The position numbers were made by a program, and so were the translations under genes. Of a DNA stretch of 64,000 nucleotides, positions 20,249 through 32,334 are shown piece by piece; positions within the stretch are counted from its first letter, which is position 1, and every line of letters starts with the position of its first letter. The notes under the pieces are model-generated. The model did not search any database. It was not told where the DNA came from and saw nothing but the letters and a program-made list of their open reading frames with translations. Origin of the DNA: Bryopsis sp. KO-2023 (taxonomy: Eukaryota > Chlorophyta > Ulvophyceae > Bryopsidales > Bryopsidaceae); NCBI GenBank assembly GCA_030272585.1, contig BSYQ01000002.1:3224001-3288000 (forward strand), given 5' to 3'.

Positions 20249-21127
20249 GTTGGAAGTGGGTCAGATGCTGAGTATTTCTATGTTCAACGAGCTCTATATT
20301 ACTGAAAGACAAGCGCAAGGTCGGAATGGCAGGATCAGAGTTCATGGTTTTGGGCTATTTTTTTGGTTTCTATTTCTTTTTTGGAATAAGTGGGAATGGG
20401 AAGTCTTCGATCATAAAATGAGGTCTACAATTCAAAGGGGGTTTGTCATTATTGTTTCATTGTAACACCACATTGTCGACTTCAACCTGCACACATGTGT
20501 TTCTACAATCACCCCGCACACACATCAAAGGAGCCCGCACACGCTATTTACCCTCACCCCGCACAGGACCCAAAAACACCGGCATAAACTTTTTACAATC
20601 ACCCCGCACACACATCGAAGGGGCCCGCACACGCTATTTACACTCACCCCGCACAGAGACCCCGCACAACTGTGCGAGGTCCTGGCCCCCTTGTGCGGGG
20701 TGGTCCATGATTCGCACAGAACCTTGACCACCCATGCACAGGGCAAACAACACCCCGCACGGCTCTGTGCCCCGGTTTGGCCCCGTTTTTTGCGGGGTCC
20801 CGAATTAACCCCGCACAGACTGGTACCCCGCACACAGAACCTGACGTCTTTCATATCCACCCCGCACGGCACCCCCGTACAGAGAATAGGCTGCCCCGCA
20901 CACTGTACGGGGCTATGTTTCATCTGTACGGGGTCCCACAACGGGAAAGACGTCAGGTTCTGTGTGCGGGGTACCAGTCTGTGCGGGGTTAATTCGGGAC
21001 CCCGCAAAAAACGGGGCCAAACCGGGGCACAGAGCCGTGCGGGGTGTTGTTTGCCCTGTGCATGGGTGGTCAAGGTTCTGTGCGGGGTCTGCAAAACACC
21101 CCGCACAGACCGCGATTTCCCATAGTG
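20249..21127. mobile_element. CACTA right-end module, copy 2
   Basis: Homologous along its length to 9222-10126 and ending in TTTCCCATAGTG at 21127. CCCCGCACAG-type motifs recur from about 20512. The core is a perfect inverted repeat (see separate entry). I could not find the matching CACTATGGGAA left end upstream, so the left boundary of the whole element is unknown. A CACTAGGGAC at 17232 is a weak candidate. The right flanking triplet is TCA. Several apparent ORFs on both strands give the same Arg/Pro/Cys-rich peptides and are artefacts of the palindrome. Confidence 0.75.
20713..21084. repeat. perfect 140-bp inverted repeat with 92-bp spacer
   Basis: Positions 20713-20852 and 20945-21084 are exact reverse complements as read base by base. 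The arm starts CGCACAGAACCTTGACC and ends CTGACGTCTTTC. The spacer itself contains more CCCCGCAC motifs. RNA from this region would fold into a 140-bp hairpin. The equivalent part of the other CACTA copy has diverged arms. Confidence 0.92.
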
Positions 21128-21806
21128 TCAGTGCAATTTCCCCCCAACAAATTCGTCTTGCAAGACGTGCAGTGCTGCTTCCATTCACCACCCAGGAGCC
21201 GGAAAGAATTCTTGACCCACTTGAACACGACCTCGAAAATTGGAATGCTTGTCGTTGTGAAAGTTAGAGATTTGTAAACCATCGAAAACTAAAACGTATG
21301 CAGCTTTCACCCGCAGTCGAATGCTGAGAGTGACCCTCTCGAAATTGTGTGAGTTTCTAGCTCGACATTATGTTTTTGACGTGCCTGGAGGGTCCATCGA
21401 AAAGAGAAACAAAGAAAACGAGCATGTTTTTAAGGGTGAAAAGATCTTTGTGTCGGTTTGACGCATGTGATTCCACCGCCAAATCGATGACGTGACAGCC
21501 AATACCAATACTTTCCGATGCTGGTGGTTTCAGCGTATTTTTCAGTCAACTTTCAAACAGATAATGAGTGAAAAACACACAACATCAATCTCACAAGCAC
21601 TCTGGCCATCATAACTGTCAACACAATCAGCAGGAATTAAAAAAGTAAAAGAAACATCGTGCCAGTTCGAGCCCATCGAATCTCTCCCTGGGACAGTCCT
21701 AGTGACCATCCCCTGCACTTCAATAAAAAAAAACATAAAATAGAACCTTCATCCCATTTTTCAGAGAGAAGGAAGAAAACCTAGCACAACTCTCCCCCGA
21801 GTCTCC
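21128..21806. other. intergenic, no gene seen
   Basis: The region between the CACTA end and the 3' end of the minus-strand coiled-coil gene. No recognisable coding, RNA or repeat content. Confidence 0.35.
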
Positions 21807-23862
21807 TTAGTCGCAACGGCGGCGCCTCGACCTTTTGGGTTCCTCCTTGACCGAAGTCACTCTGGTGTGTGAGTGCGCGGGCTGGTATTGCTGGTTTCCG
21901 GCATTACGTGTTATCTTTTTTTTTTTTTTTGGGTCTCCCTGCCAGCAATCTCCAGCCTCCGTAACGCCAACACGCCCCTTCCCTTTCTCCCTTGAACGTC
22001 TGCGATGCTTTCCATCCTTAGACTCCCTATTTCTCTTCCTTTGACATTTTGCGGAGCGACTGCAGTTAGTCGATGGAGAACCAGGCACACTTTGGTGGTG
22101 GTTCTTTGCATCCAAATTGCGAGACTGACGGCTTGTAAGTTTTCCATTCTTAGTCGCCAGTGATTTTCTCGCCTCAACGCGCTCCTTTTTCTCCATCTCC
22201 TGTTCATTCAGGTCCGCCCAGCTCATTTTGCTCTCCGCGATGGACAAGGGTGACATGATTTCGTCTTCTGTCGCAGACCATCTCGAGGGGGAGTTGGGCG
22301 CCTCTGGAAAAAGGTGTCCGTCGGAAGGCGATAACTGGATCTTGATGACGAGAGGTTGATGGTCGGGCGCCCATCGGTCTGAAAAGAGGATCGTGTCGTC
22401 CCTGCACACGACGCCACGAATGTTTCGTGAACTAATAAGCTTGATAGAATCTGCGACGCACGCCCATAATATCTGAAGGGGGAGGAAGGGGGACGTTCAG
22501 TCGTGTGGCAATTTATGCAGTGGGGAATGCGGTACCTGGAGCAATGAGAGCAAATGGACTTGTCCTCCTCCGACGGCGCATTGATTTCTCCACTCAGCTT
22601 GAGCTTCAATTCGCGGAGTTCCTCCTTATGCGCCGCCTTGACGACTTCCAGCCTTTGCTCGACGTCATGCCTTCTTTTCTCCTCGGCCTCAAGCTGGTCC
22701 CTGAAAGTCCTCACCTGGACTTGACTGTCGGACAGTCTGACCTGGAGATCGAGAACTTTGGCCTGCAAAGAAACATCCACACCCAGCCAACATCAAGAAA
22801 TACAGTTTCACACAGATTTAAGAGAAAATTAATACATAGTTTTAACGATCACTGATCAACTGGCAGTTGTAACGGTGCAGTGTGCATGAAATGAATCATA
22901 TAACACACGGTCTCCCAAGATCCATTTTGAAAGCCAGCATTCCGTCTACCAAAAATATCGAATCCACACACCATGAACGATCCAATTGGTGTTTGTTTGC
23001 AGAAATGTTCATACATACCCAAATCTGTCTGCGACTCGTTGCTTTCACATATAGCCGCTAAATATAACTTCTGAAAAATAAAACCATGAGCAGTGTGTGT
23101 GTTCGAAGCTCACCAACCTCCAGAAAATCGATTCTCCCCTCAAATTGAGCCAGGACGACATCGGCGTTGCGAAAAAGCGAACGAAGGTTCGCCAGCTCGC
23201 CCTGGAGGTCATCCGGCGACCTACCAGGGTCGCTTGAGGACGTCTGTGCACCGAACTACAGAAAGAAAGAAAGAAAGAAGATTAACAGACAAGCAGCACT
23301 TCCAACTGTTAAGTCATGTGCATCTAACCGTATGACATCTTTGCTCGCTCCCGGACTTTCCCATGAAACGCGAGGGGGTCGCGCAGCATTTCGAGCAACT
23401 ATCCTTCATGCGGAAGCCCGCCAATTATGCAGGAAGCACATCGAAACGTCGAGTGACGCTTGAAAAAACAAGGACGATAATGTCGAGATATAAAATGCAC
23501 CTCTGCTCCGGGATGCCCACGAAACGTCTCTCCGTGCTGGCTCTCGAGCCCCGCGCCGAAATCAATAACTCTGTTGCAAAGCAAGAACCGAAAAATCACG
23601 ACAGAGGTCCCTCAGAAAGGTAGAGGAGAAGCGAATAGTGAACAGCGGAAACAGCAGCACTTACTCGTTCATTTTGTGAACGAACCCCAATAAGCTCCAA
23701 CCTCCAAGGTCGATCGAAAACAGCCCAAAGGCGCACTCGTAGTACAAACGTTGCTTCGCACGGTAATTCTGTCCTCACCTCGAGGAGAAACAGCGAGTGC
23801 TCTCGGGGAGGGGTAACCTCGCGAGAATAAGGATGCTGTGGGCTGTACTGTTCAAGGTACAT
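21807..23862 (-). CDS. multi-exon coiled-coil protein with basic C-terminus, unknown function
   Basis: Four blocks can be strung together. The first, 23862-23665 (YLEQYSPQHPYSREVTPP onward), ends at GTAAGT. The second, about 23257-23118 (FGAQTSSSDPGRSPDDLQ, FRNADVVLAQFEGRIDFL), follows TTTCTGTAG. The third, 22762-22536 (AKVLDLQVRLSDSQVQVR, an E/K/R-rich coiled coil, then ICSHCS), follows TTTGCAG. The last, 22431-21807 (NIRGVVCRDDTILFSDRW to the stop), follows TTATTAG. Phases agree except that the second exon seems to use a weak donor just before a stronger GTGAGC. The C-terminus is very basic (KKKKKITR, KRSRRRR), suggesting a nuclear or nucleic-acid-binding protein. A further small exon near 23520-23590 is possible. 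No family is recognised. Confidence 0.55.
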
Positions 23863-24330
23863 TCTGACAAATCAAGGTACGGATGGAGCGCTCTCTTTCG
23901 TCCTCGTCAACATATCGTTGATCATCTGTGTCGTGGCTTATTCATGATCCTGTTCCTGGGAATGCGACAATTTGGACCAGCGCCGCCACCCTGGCTCGGG
24001 CATTGCGCAAAAGTCTTCCTTACCAGCTTCCAACGACCTGATTGCTTGGATGATTGTTCGGGTTGTTGTGTAACCAAACTAACTGCTGTGGGATATTTTG
24101 AAAACCATCCAAAATACCACAGCAACACAACCGTTTGATCGGATAACGTTGCATGGTGCGCAGCAGACTCTGCTCCGGAAGCTAGGGCTGGTTATCGTTG
24201 CTTAAAGCAACTTGAAGTGCCGTAATCTCCGTTTCACTCAAAAAGTTTATCGGGACGACGTGAACAAAAATTTTCGAACTCCAGCTGACCATCCGCAAGC
24301 GGTAAATTTTTCTACAAGTGCGCGTGAAGA
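23863..24330. other. divergent intergenic region
   Basis: Lies between the 5' ends of the minus-strand coiled-coil gene and the plus-strand ankyrin gene, so it probably holds both promoters. Short frames only; no motif I can support. Confidence 0.35.
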
Positions 24331-25050
24331 ATGATGAACAGCCTGCGACTCGACCTCGAAGTTTTCAAAGGTGCCACATTGACTGGTGGTAGTGTTCAAG
24401 GCGACGACTTGCACCAATTCGTCCTTGAGGTGCGTGTCTACAGGTTTCGCTCTTTCTCCCCTCACACCTGCAGGAAGTTGCTGGTTAGATTTTTGCAGAG
24501 CTATCCTCAAAAAATGACCAGGGGTGTCTTGGTGAATGAAACGTACAATAGACGCTTACACTTGTTTCGTACCTTGCAGAGTGATGCTCGAGCTATTTGG
24601 AACGTCAGATTTAGCGAAGACGTACATGTTCCAAATGAAAGCGGCCAGTTTGCACTTGTCACAACGGTGAAAACTGGGAACCTGGAAATCGCGAAGCTTC
24701 TGCTCGCACACAGGGTCGCCGCATCGATTTTTGAACCAGTCGCAAAAACCAATGCAATCGTTGCTGCCTTTGGATATGGTGATGCGGAGGTAAGAAGGTT
24801 AACAAAAACGCTAAGTATTTTAAGGGTAGGAGAACCGAGTGGTTTCAGTTGATGCTTTCAAGGAGCGGTGGATGTCTTTTGTTGCTCAGACTGTTATTAA
24901 AAGGTTGTGTTTCTCCAGATGTCACGGCTGCTCTTACAATTCGGAGCCAATCCTGATATCGAGGATGACGATGGTAACACAGCACGCTCAGTGGCGCCAT
25001 ACAGCAGGGAATTCCTGGAGATACTTTCTGAGTATGATGCAAGAAAGTAA
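24331..25050 (+). CDS. small ankyrin-repeat protein
   Basis: The frame is open from 24331 to 24789. The well-supported part begins after CCTTGCAG at 24579: NESGQFALVTTVKTGNLEIA then KLLLAHRVAAS, and a second repeat with TNAIVAAFGYGDAE. A 128-nt GT-AG intron (24790-24917, GTAAGA donor, TCTCCAG acceptor) joins in phase 0 to SRLLLQFGANPDIEDDDGNT and a short tail ending at TAA, 25048-25050. The G-x-x-x-x-A-x-x-L-L-L-x-x-G-A-x-P-x pattern is ankyrin, with two to three repeats. The start is uncertain. The part before 24580 may include introns (a CACCTGCAG acceptor at 24477 is possible), and ATGs at 24331, 24334 and 24514 are in frame. Ankyrin repeats mediate protein binding; the partner is unknown. 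Confidence 0.6.
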
Positions 25051-25775
25051 AGGAGAAGACGACATGTCACACAAACAAACAAAAAAATTTCACTGTAGAG
25101 GCAATTTTTATTAAGAAACTAGGGGAAAGACGAGGTACACAGCCACTGAACTCATTTTGAGTTGAGTAGGAGAATCTGGAGGGCTTGAAAATGTACTGGA
25201 TAGTGGGAAGTTTGTGGCGGCAAATAGAATGAGAGGATAAGGGAATACAAGCGAATAAATCTGAGGGTGATCTTTCTGCATTGTTTTCAATTACTTAGTA
25301 TTCGAGATAAGAAGTTTCCAGCTTGTTGTAAAACCGGTGGGACAAAATATAACTCAAGTGTGGGACAACGCGACGTGGGGATCGTAAATGACGAGCTGAG
25401 AAGTGGCAGGACAAACTGTGGGGGTATGACGTGATACCCTTGTTTTTCTTTGGGGTAGTAGAGCGACTAAAGAGGAGCCAATAGAGCCAGCACAGGGTGG
25501 TTTTCGTTTCTCCATGCATCCACATCCCACGCACGGAAAAAACTCCAGTCAGTTTTTCCACCACTCTTTCGCAAAAATTCACTTTTTTTCCGGAACCTTG
25601 AAATAGCTCCGTTACGTGAGCGCACGTGACCATCGAGTCGGACAACCAACCCCCCCACCTCTCTTCGATGTTTCTGGCACCGTTTTTCGTTTTTGCTTTT
25701 TTTTCTACCGCCAAAACTGTTGTTGACCGGCGAAACGAAAACCGCCCCCTCCCCCCACTTCTGTTTTCAGAGTTC
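25051..25775. other. intergenic, no gene seen
   Basis: 3' flank of the ankyrin gene and upstream region of possible exons near 25776. A minus-strand frame (25295-25777) is open but low in protein-like character and has no domain. Confidence 0.3.
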
Positions 25776-26870
25776 ATGAGCGTGCCGGCGAGTAGAAAAA
25801 TTCCAGTCGGAAAAAGCGAGCGCAGCAGCGAAAAAGGATGCGGGAAACTGGTGTTGGGCGGTCGAAAATAAAAAAGATTCGACGGAACGAAAACGAATCT
25901 TCGCGTCTTTTGTCTTTTTTGTTCCCCTTCTTTTCTCTTCTTGTTTTATTCATTGATTGCTCAGTTCGTTATTCTTTCCGCAGGGGAGGTCGGGGCGAAA
26001 AAAAAAAAATCGATTTCGTGGACGACAGGGTACCGGTTTTCAGGAAAAAAATTCTTGTCACCACTATCATTGAGTTGTTTTTTTTTTGGCACGAGGAACA
26101 TGGGGATAAAAAAAAGCCAATAAAACAACCCACCAGCAAACAAATTCAATTGAAATGAATTTATATGTATGTACATAAATATGTTTATTTTTTCTGTGGG
26201 TTGTTTTTTGAAGGTTTTTTCTTTTTTTTTTTCCTCCCAGAAAAAGAAAAGGATGGCTGTGAGGAAAGAATTGAGGTAATGTTACTCACCTGGTTTTTTG
26301 GTTTTTCAATCCATCAACTTCTCAGGGTTTTTATTGTTCCCTTACAAGAGGAAACCTTTTTAATTTTTCCTTTTATATATTTTCTTCCCCCCCCCCCCCC
26401 CCCACAAAAAAAAAGACAAAAAACAAAACAAAAACCTTGTTACTCCAAAATTTTCCCCTCCTTACTTTTTCTTTACTCTGCAAAAGAATGGGTGCAAAAA
26501 TATCAAGAAAAATTTATGACAATTTGAGATAATCTTATGAAAATATACTTCATTTTAATTTTTTTTTCTTTCTTTGGAGGATCTGTCATCTTTTGTTGAG
26601 CACAACCTGTTTTTTTTTCTCCTTTCTTTCTGTTTTTCAAAAAAAATTATGATATCCATTGCTGGGCACAACCTGTTTTTTTCTTCTTTGTTTCTTGTTC
26701 TATCCAAGAAAGGGCAGAAAAAAAAACAGGTTTGCATATACATCAGCAAAATATCTGTTTGTTTGTTTTTTCTTTTTTCATATATTTGTATTATTTTATT
26801 TTTTTCCTACAGCTCTCCAGAATGCTCTTCATATCCAGCCCGCTCGGGAGAAAGAGAGAGAACTAAGGAG
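25776..26870 (+). CDS. possible gene with very short exons, unknown
   Basis: Weak evidence: an ATG-led block at 25776 (MSVPASRKIPVGKSERSSEK), a 35-nt block at 26241-26275 between TTCCTCCCAG and GTAATG, and a 58-nt block at 26813-26870 between TTCCTACAG and GTAAAT. The last two join in frame into a basic peptide. Between them lie long poly-T, poly-C and poly-A runs typical of introns here. No domain is visible, and the gene would run into the repeat-rich zone beyond 27 kb. Confidence 0.22.
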
Positions 26871-27006
26871 GTAAATTCAAAAATCAGCCGAGATTTAAAA
26901 AAAAAAGAAATAAAGAGTAGAATCAAATATATATACATACAAAAAATACAATTTCCGAAAAGAAATGGGTTGCTGAAGCTCAAAATTAAAAATATATAAC
27001 ATTAGA

Positions 27007-27072
27007 AAAAAATACAAAGCGACTTAGAGCATCTCCACCGGTGGAGATGCTCAAAGTAGCTTCGTATTTTTT
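27007..27072. repeat. 66-bp near-perfect palindrome
   Basis: Two 33-bp arms meet without a spacer at 27039/27040. Three mismatches occur in the outer part, and the central 26 bp (GAGCATCTCCACC and its complement) are perfect. It marks the border between the gene-bearing left part and the repeat-rich right part. GAGCATCTCC is reminiscent of plant MITE ends, which I note only as a resemblance. Confidence 0.85.
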
Positions 27073-28159
27073 GTGTTGAGATTGTGAGGCTGACCTCATT
27101 TCGACCCCTATTGAAACGGGGTAATTCAAGTGGGTAGTTGCTGTGCATTTTGTACAGTTAAGACTTTGGCTTATGGTATTTCACGGGACTTTAGTTAGAA
27201 CCGGTGTCGTACTTCTTACGGTGTAAAAATGTGCATTCAATACCCCCCTTTCCTGAAATGAGGTCGGTCTCACTTTCTCACCTTGAAATTGCGTAAATCT
27301 GCAACAAATTAGTATCCAAATTGCTCAAGTATTGACAAATTAGTAACGATAGTCGCACGTCGCTCGCACGTGCATGAGCTGAACTAAGATTTCGAACACC
27401 GGTGCAGATGTTTTTAGAAACAATCCGAAAAAAAGTGAGGAAGTCCTTCCCTGCAGTTTTTGGATTAACCCTTTGGAATTCCGCAACTTATGTAGTTATA
27501 CTCTATGATAGGTAAAATTCTCATCCTAAATAGCGGCTGCGGGGTAGTACATATGTCTAATTGTAAGAATCCTTGCTCAAGGTCCAACACCATGAAGTGA
27601 TCCCACGACCGAGGAATACAATCAACTATATTTGACCTCTCTTATACGTTATGTACCTCTCGCTCAAGTCTTGATACGGTGAAGCTAAAAGGGGGCCTAT
27701 ATCACCTTGGATTAGGCTAACTTGATAGAAGGAGAACACAAGAAAAACATTCGTTGCAAAGGAAAGCATTTGTTGCAATCAATGGAAAGAGGAGCGCCCA
27801 ACATGGTGACCTAGGTATTTTTGCGGATAAGGAAAGATAGTAAACGGACAAATTGATAAATTGTTAATTAGAGATCGACAAAGAGATGGATGTTACAATA
27901 CTTTTAATAGAAAAGAGTGTAGGCGTAGGTGTATCATATCAAGCCTGGAAACCAACCCTCATCAGGTTTTATTTAACTTTCTCTAAATCAATCAAGTATA
28001 AACTCAGCTATACACGGTCGAATCAAGGTTCGAAATAAAGAAGGAGAAGTCTGAAGTCTAAACTAAATATAAGCCTGACGTTGCTTGGTATATAGCGTTC
28101 GGAAATCTTCTAATGCGATACTTCCCTGACCAATCGAATGATCTTTGCAAAAGTCACTA

Positions 28160-28330
28160 AGATAATATTATATATGCTCCATGGAGCCGGCACTGAAGAA
28201 ATTTGTAGAGAGTTTACTGAAAAAAGGGGCAAAACATCAAGAATCCGTTTTGGAATTGCTACAAGAAGAGAAAGAGGATACCTTGCTCGATTTCGTGAGT
28301 AGAAAGAAGCTTGTAGCCTCTTAAAAGTAG
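28160..28330 (+). mobile_element. possible LINE endonuclease remnant
   Basis: One frame reads FGIATRREREDTLLDFVSRK followed by KLVAS. This resembles the conserved G-x-x-x-R-N-E-R-G-x-x-L-L-D-F segment of APE-type endonucleases in non-LTR retrotransposons. It is short, isolated and followed by stops. No reverse transcriptase was found near it. Confidence 0.3.
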
Positions 28331-30407
28331 AATATTGCGCCAATAGTACCAATATTAGACGAATTATCACATCCGTGACAATTTTGTCAGTTGTGTCATG
28401 AGCTCTGAAGTGATGGTTCATTTTACGAGGTCTCTTAAAATAGGTACAAGATATAAATGAATATCGTTTTTTTGGATTGACATTCCACATATTTCTTTAT
28501 TTGCAATTAATATAAAATCTTGTCTAGTCGGGGTATTCGGCTCTTAAACTTGTCAATGAGATTCGTTAAATGATTGAGCAATAATATATCTTTTTCCGAG
28601 ATTGAATCTATTATCGATTAGGTTACACATCAGCATGGCTTTTTTGCAATCTAATCGTTTATTTTATGTATATGATGTTTGCTAACATTAAAGCCCGTGG
28701 AAAACCCTTAAAAGTTATTTATTCCAAGTAAATTTGCTTGTATCGAATTTGTATTATTGATTCATGGATCACTTTTATTCTCAAATGTGTCTTTGACTTT
28801 CGGAGTTAAACACGAGTTCTCAGGAGTATGAAGAATGTCACTCACCCTTTAGGATTATTAAATCTTTTGGAGAAGCCAAAACCCTTTCATGATGTCTTCG
28901 AAAATGTATTTTCCACCCTAGCGCGTTTCTTTTGGATGGGGTCGAATTTCTAGTGGATCTATTTACACGCACTCCCTTTTACAACGCTCATCCCGATCGT
29001 TACACTCCTTGTCTACTTAAGATAAGCCATATTCGGCATGGTGTTTAGTATTGAGCGGTTACGTATTGGCAAGAATGTTCTCGTTCGGATGAAAGTGCAT
29101 GGTGCACGAAGCCATCCCAAGGCTTTAAGCATACGTCAGAAAGCTATATATTTTGGATCAACAAAAAAAAGTCCTTTTCTGATGTTCATCGCATCGAAAT
29201 CCCGATATCGACCTTTGCCTCACCAGCATGCTATTACCACCACAAAAATCATCAGACTAGCGCATAAGTATGGTGACGATATGATGCAACCTCAGGAAAA
29301 TTGTGATGGAGGGACTGAACATCAGTTTCATCACGTTTGCCTGCCATAGGTTGGGCTGAATTGGTAAGTAGGTCCTTGCGGTTTATTTTGAACATTTGTT
29401 ATGTATCCCGTATGGAGTGTTCCGGGATAACCCCAAGCTGTTGTCCTCGCTTATCATGTGTTGACCATACCTTTCGCCCAAAGCCACCGGTCTATGTCAC
29501 GAAGCTCTTTTTGCATTTATTTAAGCATGTGGCTTCCGTGTCCTTGTCAAAGCCTCAGCTGAAATCTCAGAGGTGAACTCGCTGATAAGATGTTCTGGGA
29601 ATGATCTAATTCTCCCTTTCACTTGGATCAACTCTGACAGAATCGCCTCTTAAAATTTGCACTAATCTTCGTTTTCAAAAGTGACGTAGACCAAAGTCTT
29701 GATTTGGAACGTCTCTTTTTTTGTTGCTAGCACAACGGTCCCCGAGTGACTCCATTAAGCCTTAACTTTGGCAACATGTAACTGTTCTCATACTTCATTT
29801 TGTACTTTTGTCGTTTGTGTCTTCAACTGTCGAATTAGCCTTTGTCGATCTACTTCTAGCTCATTTCTCCGTTGCCAATCACCTCGAATAGAAATTCTTA
29901 TTTCCTCTTCCCGACCCATTTCTTCTCGGCTTATATCACATCCCGTAAATACCTCTCTAGGGGTTCATGCGATCAATCTTTGCCGCCCCGTCACGAGTGG
30001 CTGTAAGATGCCCGCTACAATAATGGTGGCTCCCAGACAATGTGGCTTGAAACCACGACGTAAGCAAGCCTGGTTCATCCCCCGCTTTCTTTTCTTGTTG
30101 TCGGATATTTCCATCACCATTTGTGTTATTTGAGGATTCTTTCGATTCTGGCACAGGCTTGAGGAAGAAGGCCTTAGTGATTCCTTGCCTCATAGGCAAA
30201 AACTGTTGCGATCGACAATAGGGGCCCGTGCTTTAGGGAGCTAAAATGAAGTAGCGGAGATTTTGCTCTATTCCCTTCTTAAGCTTCGATGCGTCTCCTA
30301 AAGAGCGCTGAGACAAAGCACCGTTATGGGAATGTTTTTAAGCTATTGAAGGTCAAAAAAGCCCCTCACTCCTTGGGTACATTATCACCTTCCCCTTCGA
30401 TCATCGC

Positions 30408-30443
30408 CCCTGCAAGGCTTTTACGCGTAAAAGCCTTGCAGGG
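30408..30443. repeat. 36-bp perfect palindrome
   Basis: CCCTGCAAGGCTTTTACG followed directly by its exact reverse complement, centred on ACGCGT. No other copy was noticed in the window. Confidence 0.9.
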
Positions 30444-32334
30444 ATGTTCGTGAAGATGCGTTGCACCTTGCCCTAAGGACGAGGTTATTGAGGTTATTGT
30501 GCCTTTGTCTCGCCAATTGAGCTAAAAATGCAGCGAGTTGCCGCCTTAAATCCATACTCTCATATCCAGCCTAAGGCTGTCTTGGCCTTCTACGCTCAGA
30601 TGTGCAAGCCATCGTGGTTTGAGAACGTATTGGTGCGCAAAGTTCACACGAAAGAGAGAGGAAAAAAGATTTAAGAATCGATCTCGAACAATTATTCATT
30701 TTGATGATTTCGCATTACAAGCTTCAACCTAACGACTCTTGAAGTTTAACAAGTTTTTACGCATTATATACAGTTGGTCGAGATTCTCCCCATTCTATGC
30801 CTGGCGAGTAAACTTGTCCCAATCCACATGTTTGATAGGAGGTGTGCCCGGACTCTTAAGTTTACCAACATCTTCAATCCTCAGCAGAATTCTATGACCC
30901 TCGCCATTGTCTACCCGAGTGACAAGGGTTGGCACTATTAGAAGGGGTGTTGGATCGCAAGGGAGAAAACAAAAACAAAAACCACATTAATATGTGTGGA
31001 AATCGAGGGGTGCCTTTCTTAACCAATCTCGACTTTCAACCTTGTGAATCGGTCATCCCGCTTTGCACTTTCAAGACTTGTTTGTAGACATGACGTGGTG
31101 CCATTTCTTAAGATACGTGGTAATAAATTGAAAGCAATATATTCCATTTTATATAATAATATGCCTCTTCTTTCGCTTCTCCTCATTTCGTTTTCAAAGA
31201 TACAACGCTAGGACCACTTCTAGTAATTTTCTTGATGACACGGAGCTTTCCTCGTTTCCTTAGTCTGCTCAACGTATTTTTGGCAATATTTGTATGACAC
31301 GGCTTTGATTCGGTTTTCAAACATATTCAGTATATGTTTTCATGACTAGATACCGTACAATACACTTTGTTTCCGAAAGTCACAAGCTTCACCACTTCCT
31401 ACAACACATGTCAAGGTGGGGCTTTCCTCAACTCTTGCAAAGAGTTTTGTTTTGGCAACTTGGTTGATCGCAGTTGCACATCACGCTTCCTCAAGTTCTT
31501 TCCCATCAGACTATTTATGTGTTAGCCTCCCTCCACTTCAACATAATATTAGTACTTCTATGATCTTTCGGGAATAATCTTGTGCTTATCATAGCCCTAA
31601 CAGCCTTTCTACTCAGAACTAGAAAAAGAACTAGTGCCCAAATCGTTTACGTTCGAAGCCGTTAAAATCCAACACCTTGACCTCGTGAGTGCCTCGATTC
31701 CAATCATTTGGCTTGAAACAAAGCGTACAAAGCTTTAAATGAGTAGGCAACTCCACAATGTTCTATCTGTTTCCCTTAGCATGAGTTTTATGTTGTTCTT
31801 TAGGTTCGTTGGTAATGTGGTTTCCACTAAAACTATGATGGTTATCGAGCAATCGTTTTCCACTTAGTGATCGAATGAGTTGGAGCCGCGGGAACCGAGA
31901 TTATTCTTGAGAGGAGCTACTCTCTTTCTCTTTCATAGAAGTACAACAAAATTCATGCCAAAAAAGCACTTTAGAAAACAGATGAAACATTCTATTTCAT
32001 TCTTATCGCTTGCTTGGCTATGACTTGCTGACGGATATTTGGGGAGACCGCTGCCGCCTCTCAAAAATTCTATTGTGGAAAAGACCATGGTAAGCATTAC
32101 AAGACGTGAGTTGGAAGATGGAGATTCTCAAAACCTCCATCACCTGTTGTTGGGGTTCAGGTGGAAGTTCCCTCACCCCTTAAATTTCTAGCAGGACTTC
32201 TGCATCTGCTTCGCCCTCCTCCCCGGGCTTAGGCACGCCTTGTGGTCCGCACATTTACAATTCAATTGTGGCCCAAGTCAAAAAGGGTTGCCAGCCGCTC
32301 CCTTATCTAATGTTAATAGGAGAAGATATATATA

